From an uncultured Nitrospirales bacterium (GTDB taxonomy: Bacteria; Nitrospirota; Nitrospiria; Nitrospirales; UBA8639), in NCBI GenBank assembly GCA_951812745.1, contig OX638327.1, positions 2,133,501 through 2,197,500 on the forward strand: a stretch of DNA of 64,000 nucleotides, read 5' to 3'. The position numbers were made by a program, and so were the translations under genes. The notes under the pieces are model-generated. The model saw only the letters and a list, made by a program, of their open reading frames with translations, made no database searches and was not told where the DNA came from. Positions 26,604 through 37,480 of the stretch are shown piece by piece (the first letter of the stretch is position 1; each line of letters opens with the position of its first letter).

Positions 26604-28283
26604 ATGTCCAATCCCCAACCGGCTTCCAAAGACTTCATCCGCACGATCGTCACGCAGGATCGTGCGGACGGAAAATTCAACGGCGTCGTGCATACGCGGT
26701 TCCCGCCGGAACCCAACGGCTATCTCCACATCGGGCACGCCAAATCCATTTGTTTGAATTTCGGCATTGCGCAGGAATTTGCCGGGGGGCTGTGCAATTT
26801 GCGGTTCGACGACACCAATCCCGCCAAAGAAGACGTGGAATACGTGGAATCCATTCAGGAGGACGTGCGGTGGCTGGGCTTCGACTGGCAGGAGCGTCGT
26901 TTTTTTGCCTCGGATTATTTCGAGCGGTTGTACGAGTACGCGGTGTTCCTGATCAGAAAAGGGAAAGCCTACGTGGACAGTCTGACCGCGGACGAGATCC
27001 GTCAATTCAGGGGGACCCTGACGGAGCCGGGCAAGGAAAGCCCGTATCGGACGCGATCGGTGGAGGAGAACCTCGACCTGTTCGCCCGCATGCGAGCGGG
27101 CGACTGCGAAGAAGGGGCGCACGTGCTCCGCGCCAAAATCGACGTGGCCTCGCCCAACATCAACATGCGCGATCCCACGCTGTACCGGGTCCGGCGGGTA
27201 CCGCATCACCGGACGGGCACCGCCTGGAACATTTATCCCACGTATGATTTCGCGCATCCCCTGTCCGACTCCCTCGAAGGGGTGACGCATTCCCTGTGCA
27301 CCCTGGAATTTGAGGATCACCGGCCCTTGTACGATTGGGTGCTGGACGAATGCGAAGTGGCGTGCCATTCCCAACAGATTGAATTCGCGCGCCTGAACCT
27401 GACGCACACGGTCATGAGCAAGCGGAAACTGTTGGACCTCATCGAAGAAGGGCACGTGCCGGGATGGGATGATCCGCGCCTCCCGACGTTGATGGGCTTG
27501 CGACGCCGCGGGTATCCCCCCGAGGCGATTCGGCGTTTTTGCGAGCACATCGGGGTGGCGAAACGCGACAGCGTGGTGGAGGTCAACCTGTTGGAGCATT
27601 TCGTCAGGGAGAACCTGAACGCGAGCGCGCAGCGGGTCATGGCGGTGCTCCGGCCCCTGCGCGTGGTTCTGACCAATTACCCTGAAGGTCAGGTGGAAGA
27701 GTTACAGGCGGTGAACAACCCCGAAGATCCCGCGATGGGGAGCCGGGCGGTCCCGTTTTCCCGTGTCCTCTATATCGAGCAGGAAGATTTTCGTGAAGAT
27801 CCGCCGAAAAAATACTTCCGGCTCGCGCCCGGCCAGGAAGTCCGGTTGCGCTATGCCTACATCATTCGATGCGAGGACGTGATCAAGGATGAGCAGGGAG
27901 AGATCGTCGAAGTCCGGTGCACGTATGACCCGGAGACGAAGAGCGGAGCGGGGCAGGCGACCCGGAAGGTCAAAGGCACCATCCATTGGGTGTCCGCGGC
28001 CCATGCGCTCGAGGCCGAAGTGCGGCTGTTCGATCACCTGTTTTCCGTTCCGGACCCCGAGAAAGACGGGCGGGATTACCGGACCGTGCTCAATCCCGAG
28101 TCGGTGGAACGGTTACAGGGCTGCCGTGTCGAACCGGCCTTGCAAGCCGTCGCCGCGGGCCAACGGTTTCAGTTCGAACGGCAAGGCTATTTTTGCGTCG
28201 ATTCCGATTCGACCTCCCAACAACTCGTGTTCAATCGCACCGTCGCGCTCCGCGATTCCTGGTCGAAACTCGAAAAGAAATAA
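26604..28283 (+). CDS. glnS: Glutaminyl-tRNA synthetase
   Basis: It has 559 residues. The class I signatures are HIGH ([17 protein letters not shown], about residue 37) and the KMSKS equivalent ([11 protein letters not shown], about 270). The GlnRS-type catalytic core is followed by the anticodon-binding beta barrels (about 340-555). It charges tRNA-Gln directly, so glutamine decoding here need not rely on transamidation. A cognate tRNA-Gln(CUG) lies 1.7 kb upstream. Confidence 0.97.
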   Translation: MSNPQPASKDFIRTIVTQDRADGKFNGVVHTRFPPEPNGYLHIGHAKSICLNFGIAQEFAGGLCNLRFDDTNPAKEDVEYVESIQEDVRWLGFDWQERRFFASDYFERLYEYAVFLIRKGKAYVDSLTADEIRQFRGTLTEPGKESPYRTRSVEENLDLFARMRAGDCEEGAHVLRAKIDVASPNINMRDPTLYRVRRVPHHRTGTAWNIYPTYDFAHPLSDSLEGVTHSLCTLEFEDHRPLYDWVLDECEVACHSQQIEFARLNLTHTVMSKRKLLDLIEEGHVPGWDDPRLPTLMGLRRRGYPPEAIRRFCEHIGVAKRDSVVEVNLLEHFVRENLNASAQRVMAVLRPLRVVLTNYPEGQVEELQAVNNPEDPAMGSRAVPFSRVLYIEQEDFREDPPKKYFRLAPGQEVRLRYAYIIRCEDVIKDEQGEIVEVRCTYDPETKSGAGQATRKVKGTIHWVSAAHALEAEVRLFDHLFSVPDPEKDGRDYRTVLNPESVERLQGCRVEPALQAVAAGQRFQFERQGYFCVDSDSTSQQLVFNRTVALRDSWSKLEKK

Positions 28284-28310
28284 AACAAGTCGGGGCGTTT
28301 TTTCTTTTTC

Positions 28311-28396
28311 TGTCATTCCGAGCGAAGCGAGGAATCTCGTCATTTCAACGGCCGAACGCCTGGAAAAGCAGATCCTTCGCGTTGCTCAGGATGACG
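28311..28396. repeat. 86-bp palindromic element (MITE-like)
   Basis: The ends are inverted repeats of about 27 bp. The left end starts TGTCATTCCGAGCGAAGCGA, and the right end reads as CGTCATCCTGAGCAACGCGA on the other strand. This is the well-known style of non-autonomous palindromic repeats. It occupies the gap between the convergent glnS and metF genes. Confidence 0.7.
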
Positions 28397-28453
28397 GATG
28401 AGGCGTGTTGTGCAAGATGATGGCTTCTCTTTAATGCCAGGTGAAAACGGTTT

Positions 28454-29341
28454 TTATTGCATGAGCAGGTCGAAACGCTGGAGTCCCAGCGTTTCATAGA
28501 TGTGTGACGAGGCTTTGGATTTGTTCAGGGTGTAGAGATGCACCCCGAGCACCTTGTTGTCCAGCAGGTCCAGGACCTGTTCCGTGGCCCAATGGGTCCC
28601 GATCTTTTCGGCTTGGGCATCATCCTGCGCGCTGGCCAGGGCGCGAAGCAGCCTGCCCGGAAAGCGCGCGCCCAAGGCGAGTTCCGCCATCCGCTTCATC
28701 CCCTTGAGTGAAGTAATGGGCATGATGCCCGCGATGATGGGCACGTGGATCCCGGCCAGCCGGCACCGTTCGCAGAAATCATAGAAATCGCGATTATCGA
28801 AAAAGAGTTGCGTACAGATGTAATCGGCGCCGGCGTCGACTTTGGCCTTGAGATACTCGATTTCCTGGAGTCGATTGGGGGTGTCGGGATGGCCTTCGGG
28901 AAACCCGGCGACCCCGATCCCCATATGGGGAAAATGTTTTTTGATAAAGGCCACCAATTCCACGGCATAACGAAAGTCCTGCTCGGCCGGATCCCACGGC
29001 TCCTGGGTGGGCGGGTCGCCTCGCAGGGCCATGATGTTTTGGACGCCGTGTTCATCGTATCGTTGAAGAATCCGGAAAATTTCATCCCGGCTCGACTTCA
29101 CGCACGTCAGGTGCGACACGATCGTTAAATCCGTCTCATGATGCAACTTAACGACCAGGTCATGGGTCAGATCACGCGTGGACCCGCCCGCACCGTACGT
29201 GACGCTGACGTAGGCGGGTTTCAGGGGAATCAACTTTTCGATAGTATGAAACAACGCCTCGGACGCAGCCTCGCTCTTTGGGGGAAAAAACTCAAAACTG
29301 ATCGCAGGCTGGTTTTGACGAAACACTTCTGCTATATGCAT
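28454..29341 (-). CDS. metF: 5,10-methylenetetrahydrofolate reductase
   Basis: It has 295 residues, the usual MetF size. It begins with AISFEFFPPKSEAA and has VTYGAGGSTRDLTHDLV, NIMALRGDPP (folate/FAD site) and GADYICTQLFFDNRDFYDF. It is an FAD enzyme making 5-methyl-THF for methionine synthesis, or working in the Wood-Ljungdahl direction in other contexts. It is a single gene, convergent with glnS. Confidence 0.97.
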   Translation of the reverse strand: MHIAEVFRQNQPAISFEFFPPKSEAASEALFHTIEKLIPLKPAYVSVTYGAGGSTRDLTHDLVVKLHHETDLTIVSHLTCVKSSRDEIFRILQRYDEHGVQNIMALRGDPPTQEPWDPAEQDFRYAVELVAFIKKHFPHMGIGVAGFPEGHPDTPNRLQEIEYLKAKVDAGADYICTQLFFDNRDFYDFCERCRLAGIHVPIIAGIMPITSLKGMKRMAELALGARFPGRLLRALASAQDDAQAEKIGTHWATEQVLDLLDNKVLGVHLYTLNKSKASSHIYETLGLQRFDLLMQ

Positions 29342-29403
29342 GCAGAACCTTTATCGTTAAGTGATACGTTCGTTGTTCGTCTAACAGTACTAGACCGGAG
29401 GAG

Positions 29404-30759
29404 ATGAGGCAATACTTGCTGGAAATCACCTGTCGTCAAGGCAGCCTCCTCGACGTGGAGGCGCAGGCCATCGTCAATGCCGCGAACAGTCACGGCCTCA
29501 TGGGCGGGGGTGTGGCCGGAATCATCCGGCGCGCCGCAGGGTCCCAAGTGGAAGATGAGGCGCGGCGGCAGGCACCGATACCCGTGGGCCACGCCGTGCT
29601 GACGTCGGGCGGGCGCACACGCTTTGCGGGGATCATTCATGCGCCGACCATGCCCGAACCGGCCATGCGCATTCCCGTCCAGAACGTGAGATTGGCCACA
29701 CGGGCCGCCCTCCGGCTGGCCGATGAACACGGCTTTGTGTCCCTGGCCATTCCAGGCATGGGGACGGGAGTCGGCAGAGTCGCTCCCGAGGAAGCCGCGG
29801 AAGGGATGGTTGAAGAAATTCGCCAATTTCAGCCCCAATCCCTGCAATCGGTCATTTTAGTCGATATTGATCCCGTGATGGTCCTGGCCTGGCAGGCTGC
29901 GTTGTCGCGCCCCGTGGCACTCGAAGACGAATTTTGCGACATCGTGAAAAAAGCCCGGAGGGGGAGCGGGCAGTCGATCGCCGGTGCGGCGGAAACCGCC
30001 GGCCTTCGCCAAGACGAGTGGGAACGTCTGGAACAGGGGACCCGGGCCCCGTCGGAACACGAAGCCCACGCCGTGGCCCGGGCCCTTGCCCTCAAAGGCG
30101 AGGCGCTTGCCGCGGTGTCCGTCGGGGGATGGGTGCCGCAGCCGTCTCCGGCGTGGGTCTCTGCTTTCGTGGTCACGGTGCTCGGCGACATCGGGGGGTA
30201 CGAGGTGAAGGGATACGTCCTGGTCGATCCTGAAACCAAACAGGCCGTGTTTATCGATACGGCGTACAATGCGGAGGCCATGTTGGCGGTACTCGCAGAA
30301 CGACACGCGACGTTGGCCGGCGTGTGCCTGACGCATGGGCATATGGATCATGCCGGGGGGTTGGATCGGATTTTGTCCGAATGGCCCGTGCCGGTGTATC
30401 TTGGAGAGGGAGATTTCCCGCTGTTGCCCTGGAAGCCCCCGCAAGCATCAGTCGTCGTGCCCACGGACGGCAAGGTCGTTGCTGTGGGTGATCTGGAGGT
30501 CGAGTGTCTCGCCACGCCCGGCCACACGCCCGGCGGAATTTGCTACAGGGTGCAAACCCGCGGCCAAGCCTTCTGTTTTGTCGGCGATACGCTGTTCGCC
30601 GGGTCCGTGGGCGGTTCCAATCCCGTGTCGTTGTACGCGGATCATTTGGCGTCGGTCCGCGAGCGCGTGTTGCCGTTGGACCCGGACACGGTGTTGCTCC
30701 CCGGACACGGGCCACCAACGACGGTCAAAGAAGAACGCGTCACGAATCCCTTTGGATGA
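29404..30759 (+). CDS. Macro domain - HTH - metallo-beta-lactamase fusion
   Basis: It has 451 residues and three parts. Residues 1-165 are a macro domain (AIVNAANSHGLMGGGVAGIIRRAAG and LAIPGMGTGVGRV), which binds ADP-ribose or hydrolyses its esters. Residues about 180-235 are an XRE-like helix-turn-helix (SGQSIAGAAETAGLRQDEWERLEQGTRAPSEHEA). Residues about 245-450 are an MBL-fold hydrolase with THGHMDHAGG, TPGHTPGG, VGDTLF and LPGHG. GGAGGAG abuts the ATG, an unusually short spacing, so a slightly later start is possible. I know the parts as separate proteins; the combined function is unknown. One reading frame covers all three parts with no break. Confidence 0.85.
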   Translation: MRQYLLEITCRQGSLLDVEAQAIVNAANSHGLMGGGVAGIIRRAAGSQVEDEARRQAPIPVGHAVLTSGGRTRFAGIIHAPTMPEPAMRIPVQNVRLATRAALRLADEHGFVSLAIPGMGTGVGRVAPEEAAEGMVEEIRQFQPQSLQSVILVDIDPVMVLAWQAALSRPVALEDEFCDIVKKARRGSGQSIAGAAETAGLRQDEWERLEQGTRAPSEHEAHAVARALALKGEALAAVSVGGWVPQPSPAWVSAFVVTVLGDIGGYEVKGYVLVDPETKQAVFIDTAYNAEAMLAVLAERHATLAGVCLTHGHMDHAGGLDRILSEWPVPVYLGEGDFPLLPWKPPQASVVVPTDGKVVAVGDLEVECLATPGHTPGGICYRVQTRGQAFCFVGDTLFAGSVGGSNPVSLYADHLASVRERVLPLDPDTVLLPGHGPPTTVKEERVTNPFG

Positions 30760-30797
30760 TTGCACCATGATGTTCAGCCACTGAGTCGTCATCGTTT

Positions 30798-31784
30798 ATG
30801 GATCAACAACCATTTCCGCCCGAACAGAACAAGGGATTTTCTGATGACCAGTCGAAAAATGACAGGCCTCAGGCTCCCGATGAATGGTCGCCTGATTGGG
30901 AACAGTCCGAGCCCGCAGAGGAAAGTGCGGTGTCGGCCCTGTACCTCCCGCTCGGCTTGTTGGTGGTGACCGTCTTCACCACGCTGTGGGCGGGCGCGTA
31001 TCAAGTCAATACCAAGCCCGTGTCGGGCGCCTGGGATTTCCTCATGCGCTATCCCGGCAGCCTGCTGGACGGTTGGCCGTTCGCCGGCACGTTATTGGGT
31101 ATTCTCGTCACCCACGAATTCGGGCATTTTTATTTGTCGCGGCTTCATCGGGTCCCGGCGTCTCTTCCGCTGTTCATTCCGGGGCCTCCGCAATTTATCG
31201 GGACGTTCGGCGCCGTCATTCGCATGCGCTCCCCCATTATGAATCGTCGGGCCCTATTCGACATCGGCGTGGCCGGCCCGATCGCGGGCTTTATCGTGGC
31301 CGTGCCGGCCTTGATCATCGGGCTGTCCTATTCGAGAGTCGAACCCACGATAGGCCTCTATGGTTTACAATTGGGGGAGCCGTTGTTGCTGCAATTTTTC
31401 GCGTGGCTCATGTTCGGACCGCTCCCCGCCACCTACGACATCGTGTTGCACCCCGTGGCCTTTGCAGCGTGGTTCGGCTTCTTCATCACTGCGCTGAATT
31501 TGATTCCGATCGGGCAACTCGACGGCGGGCACGTGGCCTATGCGCTGTTCGGCCACCGCCAGCGGACCTTGGCGCTGGCGACGATTCCCATCCTGCTGGT
31601 GCTGGGGCTCTGGGGGTGGCCGGGGTGGATTTTGTGGGCGGTACTGGCCGGCCTGGTTGGGATCAGCCATCCGCCGGTGATCGATCCGGGAACGGAATTG
31701 GGGCGTGGCCGACTATGGGTGAGCTGGGGCGCCCTTGCCATTTTTCTCGTCAGCTTTTCACCTGTCCCCTTCTATTTCGGCTGA
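30798..31784 (+). CDS. Site-2 protease family (M50) membrane metalloprotease
   Basis: It has 328 residues. A cytoplasmic hydrophilic N-terminus of about 50 residues is followed by 6-8 membrane segments. The zinc motif is HEFGHFYLSR (HExxH) in one helix and the third-ligand motif IPIGQLDGGHVAYALFG in another. This is the plant EGY/archaeal-type site-2 protease branch, lacking a PDZ domain. It cleaves membrane substrates within the bilayer; the target is unknown. It runs in the same direction as the MBL fusion gene and the M20 peptidase gene, with gaps of about 40 bp. Confidence 0.92.
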   Translation: MDQQPFPPEQNKGFSDDQSKNDRPQAPDEWSPDWEQSEPAEESAVSALYLPLGLLVVTVFTTLWAGAYQVNTKPVSGAWDFLMRYPGSLLDGWPFAGTLLGILVTHEFGHFYLSRLHRVPASLPLFIPGPPQFIGTFGAVIRMRSPIMNRRALFDIGVAGPIAGFIVAVPALIIGLSYSRVEPTIGLYGLQLGEPLLLQFFAWLMFGPLPATYDIVLHPVAFAAWFGFFITALNLIPIGQLDGGHVAYALFGHRQRTLALATIPILLVLGLWGWPGWILWAVLAGLVGISHPPVIDPGTELGRGRLWVSWGALAIFLVSFSPVPFYFG

Positions 31785-31829
31785 TGGCTGACACGCAATC
31801 ATACCTGACTAAAGAAAGAGAGAACATCG

Positions 31830-33185
31830 ATGAAGCATTTGGAATCCTACATCAGGTCCGTTCGGCCACAGTTTGAGGACATGCTCGGACACGTGGTGGA
31901 GATTCCCTCGGTGAGTTCCGATCCCGTACGCGGGAAAGACATGGCCCGGATGGCCACCGTCGCGGCGCAGTACATCCGGAGTTTCGGCGCACGGGCGCGG
32001 ATCGTAACGACCAACGGCTATCCGGTGGTGTCGGGAGGCTGGCAGGTCGGGAAGCAATATCCCACGTTGACGATTTACAATCATCTGGACGTGCAACCCG
32101 CCCAGGAACCGGAATGGAAGCAGGACCCGTTCATCTTTCACAAACAGGGGGATACCTATCGAGGCCGGGGCGCCACCGATGACAAAGGGCCGGCGTTGGC
32201 CGCGCTCCTGGCCGCCCGGTATGCCGTGGAACAGGGTGTCGCGTTGAATATCCGGGTTCTCTGGGAATTGGAAGAAGAAATCGGCAGTCCGAATTTCCAG
32301 GATGCCCTGGATCAACGGAACGCGGTCCCGCGTCCGGATTCGGTCCTGGTGTCGGATACGATTTGGGTGTCGCGCCAACGCCCGGCGATTTCCACGGGGC
32401 TGCGCGGGATGTTGGCCGCCCGGCTGACCCTGCGCACGGGAACGACCGACGTGCATTCCGGCTTGACCGGCGGCGGGGCCAGAAACCCGCTGGCCGAATT
32501 ATGCGAAGCCGCGCAGTCGTGCGTGGATGCGCGAACCGGCCGCGTGTCCATTCCCGGGTTTTACGATGAGGTGGTTCCTCCCACGGCCAGGGAAATGAAG
32601 CAATTTCTCTCCTCGGGCTTTCAGGTAGACCGATTCAAAAAGGCCTATGGGTTCCGGTCGATTCGGACGACGAACCGTGCCGAGTTGATCCAACGGATTT
32701 GGGCTGCCCCCACCTTTGAGGTACATGGGTTGGTGGGCGGGTACTCGGGGCCCGGCGTGAAAACGGTGGTCCCTCCCTTCGGTGAATTGAAGGTGAGTAT
32801 GCGACTGGTCCCGAACCAGAAGCCCGCGGTGATCCTCGCCCGGTTGAAGGCCCATCTCAGGAAACTGAATCCTGATATCCGGGTCGAGGCAGACGGGCAA
32901 CTCGAACCGTTTCGTGGCGTGACGCAAGGCCCGTATGCCGACGCACTCCGCCAGGCTGTGCGGACAGCATTCGGGAAGAACCCTGCATTGGTGCGGGAGG
33001 GGGGATCGATTGGCGCGGTGTCCTTGATGGAACGGGCGTGGAAGGTGCCTATTCTCTTTTTCGGATTGAGTCTGCCTGAGCACGGCTACCACGCGCCGAA
33101 TGAGAATTTCGATTGGGGCCAGGCGTCGGGCGGAATCCGCACGTTCGTCGACTACTTCACCCGCGTGGCGTCTCGGCACGTGTAG
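31830..33185 (+). CDS. M20-family dipeptidase
   Basis: It has 451 residues. The metal-ligand motifs of M20/M25/M40 di-zinc peptidases are visible: YNHLDVQPA, GRGATDDKGPALA, LWELEEEIGS and the C-terminal EHGYHAPNE. A lid/dimerisation domain lies at about 190-350. It resembles bacterial CNDP-like dipeptidases, cytoplasmic with no signal peptide. AAAGAGAG precedes the start as a ribosome site. Confidence 0.95.
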   Translation: MKHLESYIRSVRPQFEDMLGHVVEIPSVSSDPVRGKDMARMATVAAQYIRSFGARARIVTTNGYPVVSGGWQVGKQYPTLTIYNHLDVQPAQEPEWKQDPFIFHKQGDTYRGRGATDDKGPALAALLAARYAVEQGVALNIRVLWELEEEIGSPNFQDALDQRNAVPRPDSVLVSDTIWVSRQRPAISTGLRGMLAARLTLRTGTTDVHSGLTGGGARNPLAELCEAAQSCVDARTGRVSIPGFYDEVVPPTAREMKQFLSSGFQVDRFKKAYGFRSIRTTNRAELIQRIWAAPTFEVHGLVGGYSGPGVKTVVPPFGELKVSMRLVPNQKPAVILARLKAHLRKLNPDIRVEADGQLEPFRGVTQGPYADALRQAVRTAFGKNPALVREGGSIGAVSLMERAWKVPILFFGLSLPEHGYHAPNENFDWGQASGGIRTFVDYFTRVASRHV

Positions 33186-33343
33186 GACCGCATCCCGCAA
33201 TGACCTGTCTGCCAAGAGGCGAAGCTTGTCGGGTTACGCGACGCTACCCCGAGATCCCTCGACGCTGACGGCTTTGGACCTGTCCCAACTGAAGATGAAA
33301 TCCCACCTTGGGTCAACAGGTCGAGAATTCCCTGAGAGGCTAA

Positions 33344-33372
33344 TTGACAAGAAAAAGTTCAAGGCGTATAGT
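33344..33372 (+). promoter_or_regulatory. Sigma70 promoter for the thiamine operon
   Basis: TTGACA (33344-33349), a 17-bp spacer and TATAGT (33367-33372) form a near-consensus promoter. The start site would fall a few bases before the TPP riboswitch. The preceding 33186-33343 holds only a short inverted repeat (GTCGGGTTACGCGACGC at about 33229). Confidence 0.85.
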
Positions 33373-33388
33373 TTTTTTCAACAAATAG

Positions 33389-35481
<2,093 letters not shown>

Positions 35482-35490
35482 CCAACGGAG

Positions 35491-35544
35491 TCCCCTCACT
35501 CTGACCCCGTCCCTCACCCCCACCCTCTCCCGGAGGGAGAGGGC
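35491..35544. repeat. Palindromic intergenic repeat (CCCTC..GAGGG family)
   Basis: TCCCTCACCCCCACCCTCTCCC is followed by a hairpin at 35523-35543. It is the same family as the repeat at 821-871. It lies between thiC and thi4 without obvious interruption of the operon. Confidence 0.6.
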
Positions 35545-35574
35545 ATTATAGAGGGCAACATAGGAATTTCTGCC

Positions 35575-36375
35575 ATGGACAATCTCCAGCCAGCGCCGCT
35601 TCGTGAACGAGACGTAACTCGCCACATCGCGCGCGAATTCTATAGAGAGTTTGATCAACTCATTGAAAGCGACGTGATCATCGTGGGAGGCGGGCCGTCC
35701 GGTCTGGTCTGCGCCCATGACCTGGCGACACAAGGATTTCGCACCCTGCTGATCGAACAGAGTCTCGCGCTCGGCGGAGGGTTCTGGTCCGGCGGGTACC
35801 TTATGAATAAAGCCACCCTGTGCGAACCCGCCCACGCCATCCTCGAGAACATGGGCGTCCCGTGTAAACCCGTCAAGGACTGCGCGGGCATGCGGATCGT
35901 GGACCCTCCGCACGCCACCGCCCGCCTCATTGCCTCGGCGTATGAAGCCGGGGCGAAAGTGCTGAACCTGACCAAAGTGGTGGACCTGATCCTGCGCGGC
36001 GAGGGCGTGCTCGAAGGCGTGGTGGTCAACAATACGACCGCGGAGATGGCAGGCCACGACGTGATCCACGTGGATCCGATCGCCCTCGAGTCTAAAGTCG
36101 TGGTCGATGCCACCGGCCATGACGCGGTCGTGGTCGGATTGCTCAACCAGCGCGGGCTCTATGCAACAGTCCCCGGGAACGGGGCCATGTGGGTTGCGCG
36201 CTCCGAGGCCATGGTTGTAGAAAATACCCGTGAGGTCTTCCCGAACTGTTTCGTCACGGGGTTGGCCGTGGCCGCCGTGGATGGGTCTCCCCGTATGGGC
36301 CCGGCGTTCGGGTCGATGCTGTTGTCGGGAAGGCGCGCCGCCGACCTCGTTCGTCATAAACTGAAAGGTGAGTAG
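35575..36375 (+). CDS. thi4: Thi4-type thiazole synthase, sulfide-dependent form
   Basis: It has 266 residues. An FAD/NAD-like Rossmann site, SDVIIVGGGPSGLVCAHDL, begins near residue 32. The Thi4 body includes ALGGGFWSGGYLMNKATLCEPA, VPCKPVKD and the ending DGSPRMGPAFGSMLLSGRRAADL. The enzyme builds ADP-thiazole from NAD and glycine. In yeast Thi4 the sulfur donor is an active-site Cys shortly after the TGHD motif. Here that segment reads DATGHDAVVVGLLNQR with no Cys, which suggests a catalytic enzyme using free sulfide, as described for archaeal homologues. It is cotranscribed with thiC and would replace ThiG. Confidence 0.92.
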   Translation: MDNLQPAPLRERDVTRHIAREFYREFDQLIESDVIIVGGGPSGLVCAHDLATQGFRTLLIEQSLALGGGFWSGGYLMNKATLCEPAHAILENMGVPCKPVKDCAGMRIVDPPHATARLIASAYEAGAKVLNLTKVVDLILRGEGVLEGVVVNNTTAEMAGHDVIHVDPIALESKVVVDATGHDAVVVGLLNQRGLYATVPGNGAMWVARSEAMVVENTREVFPNCFVTGLAVAAVDGSPRMGPAFGSMLLSGRRAADLVRHKLKGE

Positions 36376-36408
36376 GCGTTTTCATTCCTTGCGTAACGTC
36401 CGGAGTCG

Positions 36409-36924
36409 ATGAACCAGCAGGATTTTATTCAGCAGGGTGAAGGGCGGGAAGAGGACAAGCTGTCCGCGTGGAATTTATTCCAGCAGGCCTACGAATGTCA
36501 GATGAACGGCAAGCTGGATGACGCCGTCAAATTATATCAGAACTCCATTGACCATTTTCCGACAGCCGAAGCGTATACCTTCCTCGGATGGACCTACAGC
36601 TTTATGGGTCAATTGGACGAAGCCATTGAAGAATGTCATCGAGCGATCCGGACGGACCCGGATTTCGGGAATCCGTATAATGACATCGGGGCCTATCTCA
36701 TTGAACTGAACCGGTTGGATGAAGCGATCCCCTGGCTCGAACGCGCCACCACAGCCAAACGGTACGAAAGTCCGGCCTTTCCGCACATGAACCTAGGGCG
36801 CGTCTACGAACGGAAAGGCGACTGGACGCGCGCCATCGAATCGTACAAAACCGCCGTGACGCTCAATGCCAACTATACGCCTGCGAAGAGAGCGATGATG
36901 CGGCTCATTAGTTTAATGAATTGA
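36409..36924 (+). CDS. TPR-repeat protein
   Basis: It has 171 residues with three to four tetratricopeptide repeats: FQQAYECQMNGKLDDAVKLYQNSIDHFP, AYTFLGWTYSFMGQLDEAIEECHRAIRTDP, PYNDIGAYLIELNRLDEAIPWLERA and HMNLGRVYERKGDWTRAIESYKTAVTL. It is cytoplasmic, with no signal peptide. Such proteins are interaction scaffolds; the partner is unknown. It starts 33 bp after thi4 and may be part of the same transcript. Confidence 0.88.
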   Translation: MNQQDFIQQGEGREEDKLSAWNLFQQAYECQMNGKLDDAVKLYQNSIDHFPTAEAYTFLGWTYSFMGQLDEAIEECHRAIRTDPDFGNPYNDIGAYLIELNRLDEAIPWLERATTAKRYESPAFPHMNLGRVYERKGDWTRAIESYKTAVTLNANYTPAKRAMMRLISLMN

Positions 36925-36926
36925 TG

Positions 36927-36973
36927 TATTGCACTATCGGGCGCGTTGCTGCGTTGTGTCCTCGCTCGGCTCT
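36927..36973. repeat. Dispersed repeat, copy 2
   Basis: TATTGCACTATCGGGCGC...GTTGTGTCCTCGCTC begins 2 bp after the TPR gene stop and matches the copy at 15930-15978. Confidence 0.6.
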
Positions 36974-37096
36974 CGACTATCTACTTGATATGTCTCGGGT
37001 CTCGCTGCGGGACGCCCTGCACTGCATCCCGCTATCACAATAAATTAAGGACCGCGGCTTTGTTGGTCGACGGTTTTCAGATGAAAGGTGGAACTC

Positions 37097-37480
37097 GTGG
37101 AACACGAAAAAATCGTTCTCGTTGGTGTGACCGATATTTTTTTCTATACGAAGATTCGGGATGCCTTTAAACCCGCCGGCTACGGGCTCAAGCGCGTCAC
37201 GTCTCCCGATGAGATCCTCGAAAAGGCCAAAACCCATGCCCCGACGGCCATTGTGCTAAATATGAACGACCCCGGGCTCGATGCCGCCACCATGCTGAAA
37301 ACCGTAAAACGCGAGACGGTATCGAACCATATCCCGGTCTTGGCGTTTGCCAATCATGAAGAAGTCGACACGTGGCGCCAGGCCAAGGAACTCGGCATCG
37401 ACAAAATTGTCTCACGCAATGAATTTTCCGCCAGGACCTTGGCCCTCCTCCAAGAAGTGACGCAACCCCGTACGACATGA
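37097..37480 (+). CDS. Receiver-like protein lacking the phospho-Asp
   Basis: It has 127 residues from the GTG at 37097, chosen because AAGGTGG lies 5-6 nt upstream; a GTG at 37088 is also in frame. The fold pattern is that of a CheY-like receiver: HEKIVLVGVTDIFFYTKIRDAFKPAGY, TAIVLNMNDPGLDA, HIPVLAFANHEEVD and GIDKIVSRNEF. The position that is Asp in active receivers is Asn (VLNMN), and the switch Lys is replaced or shifted. It is therefore probably a pseudo-receiver working by protein binding. It overlaps ygfZ by 4 nt (ATGA). Confidence 0.8.
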   Translation: MEHEKIVLVGVTDIFFYTKIRDAFKPAGYGLKRVTSPDEILEKAKTHAPTAIVLNMNDPGLDAATMLKTVKRETVSNHIPVLAFANHEEVDTWRQAKELGIDKIVSRNEFSARTLALLQEVTQPRTT

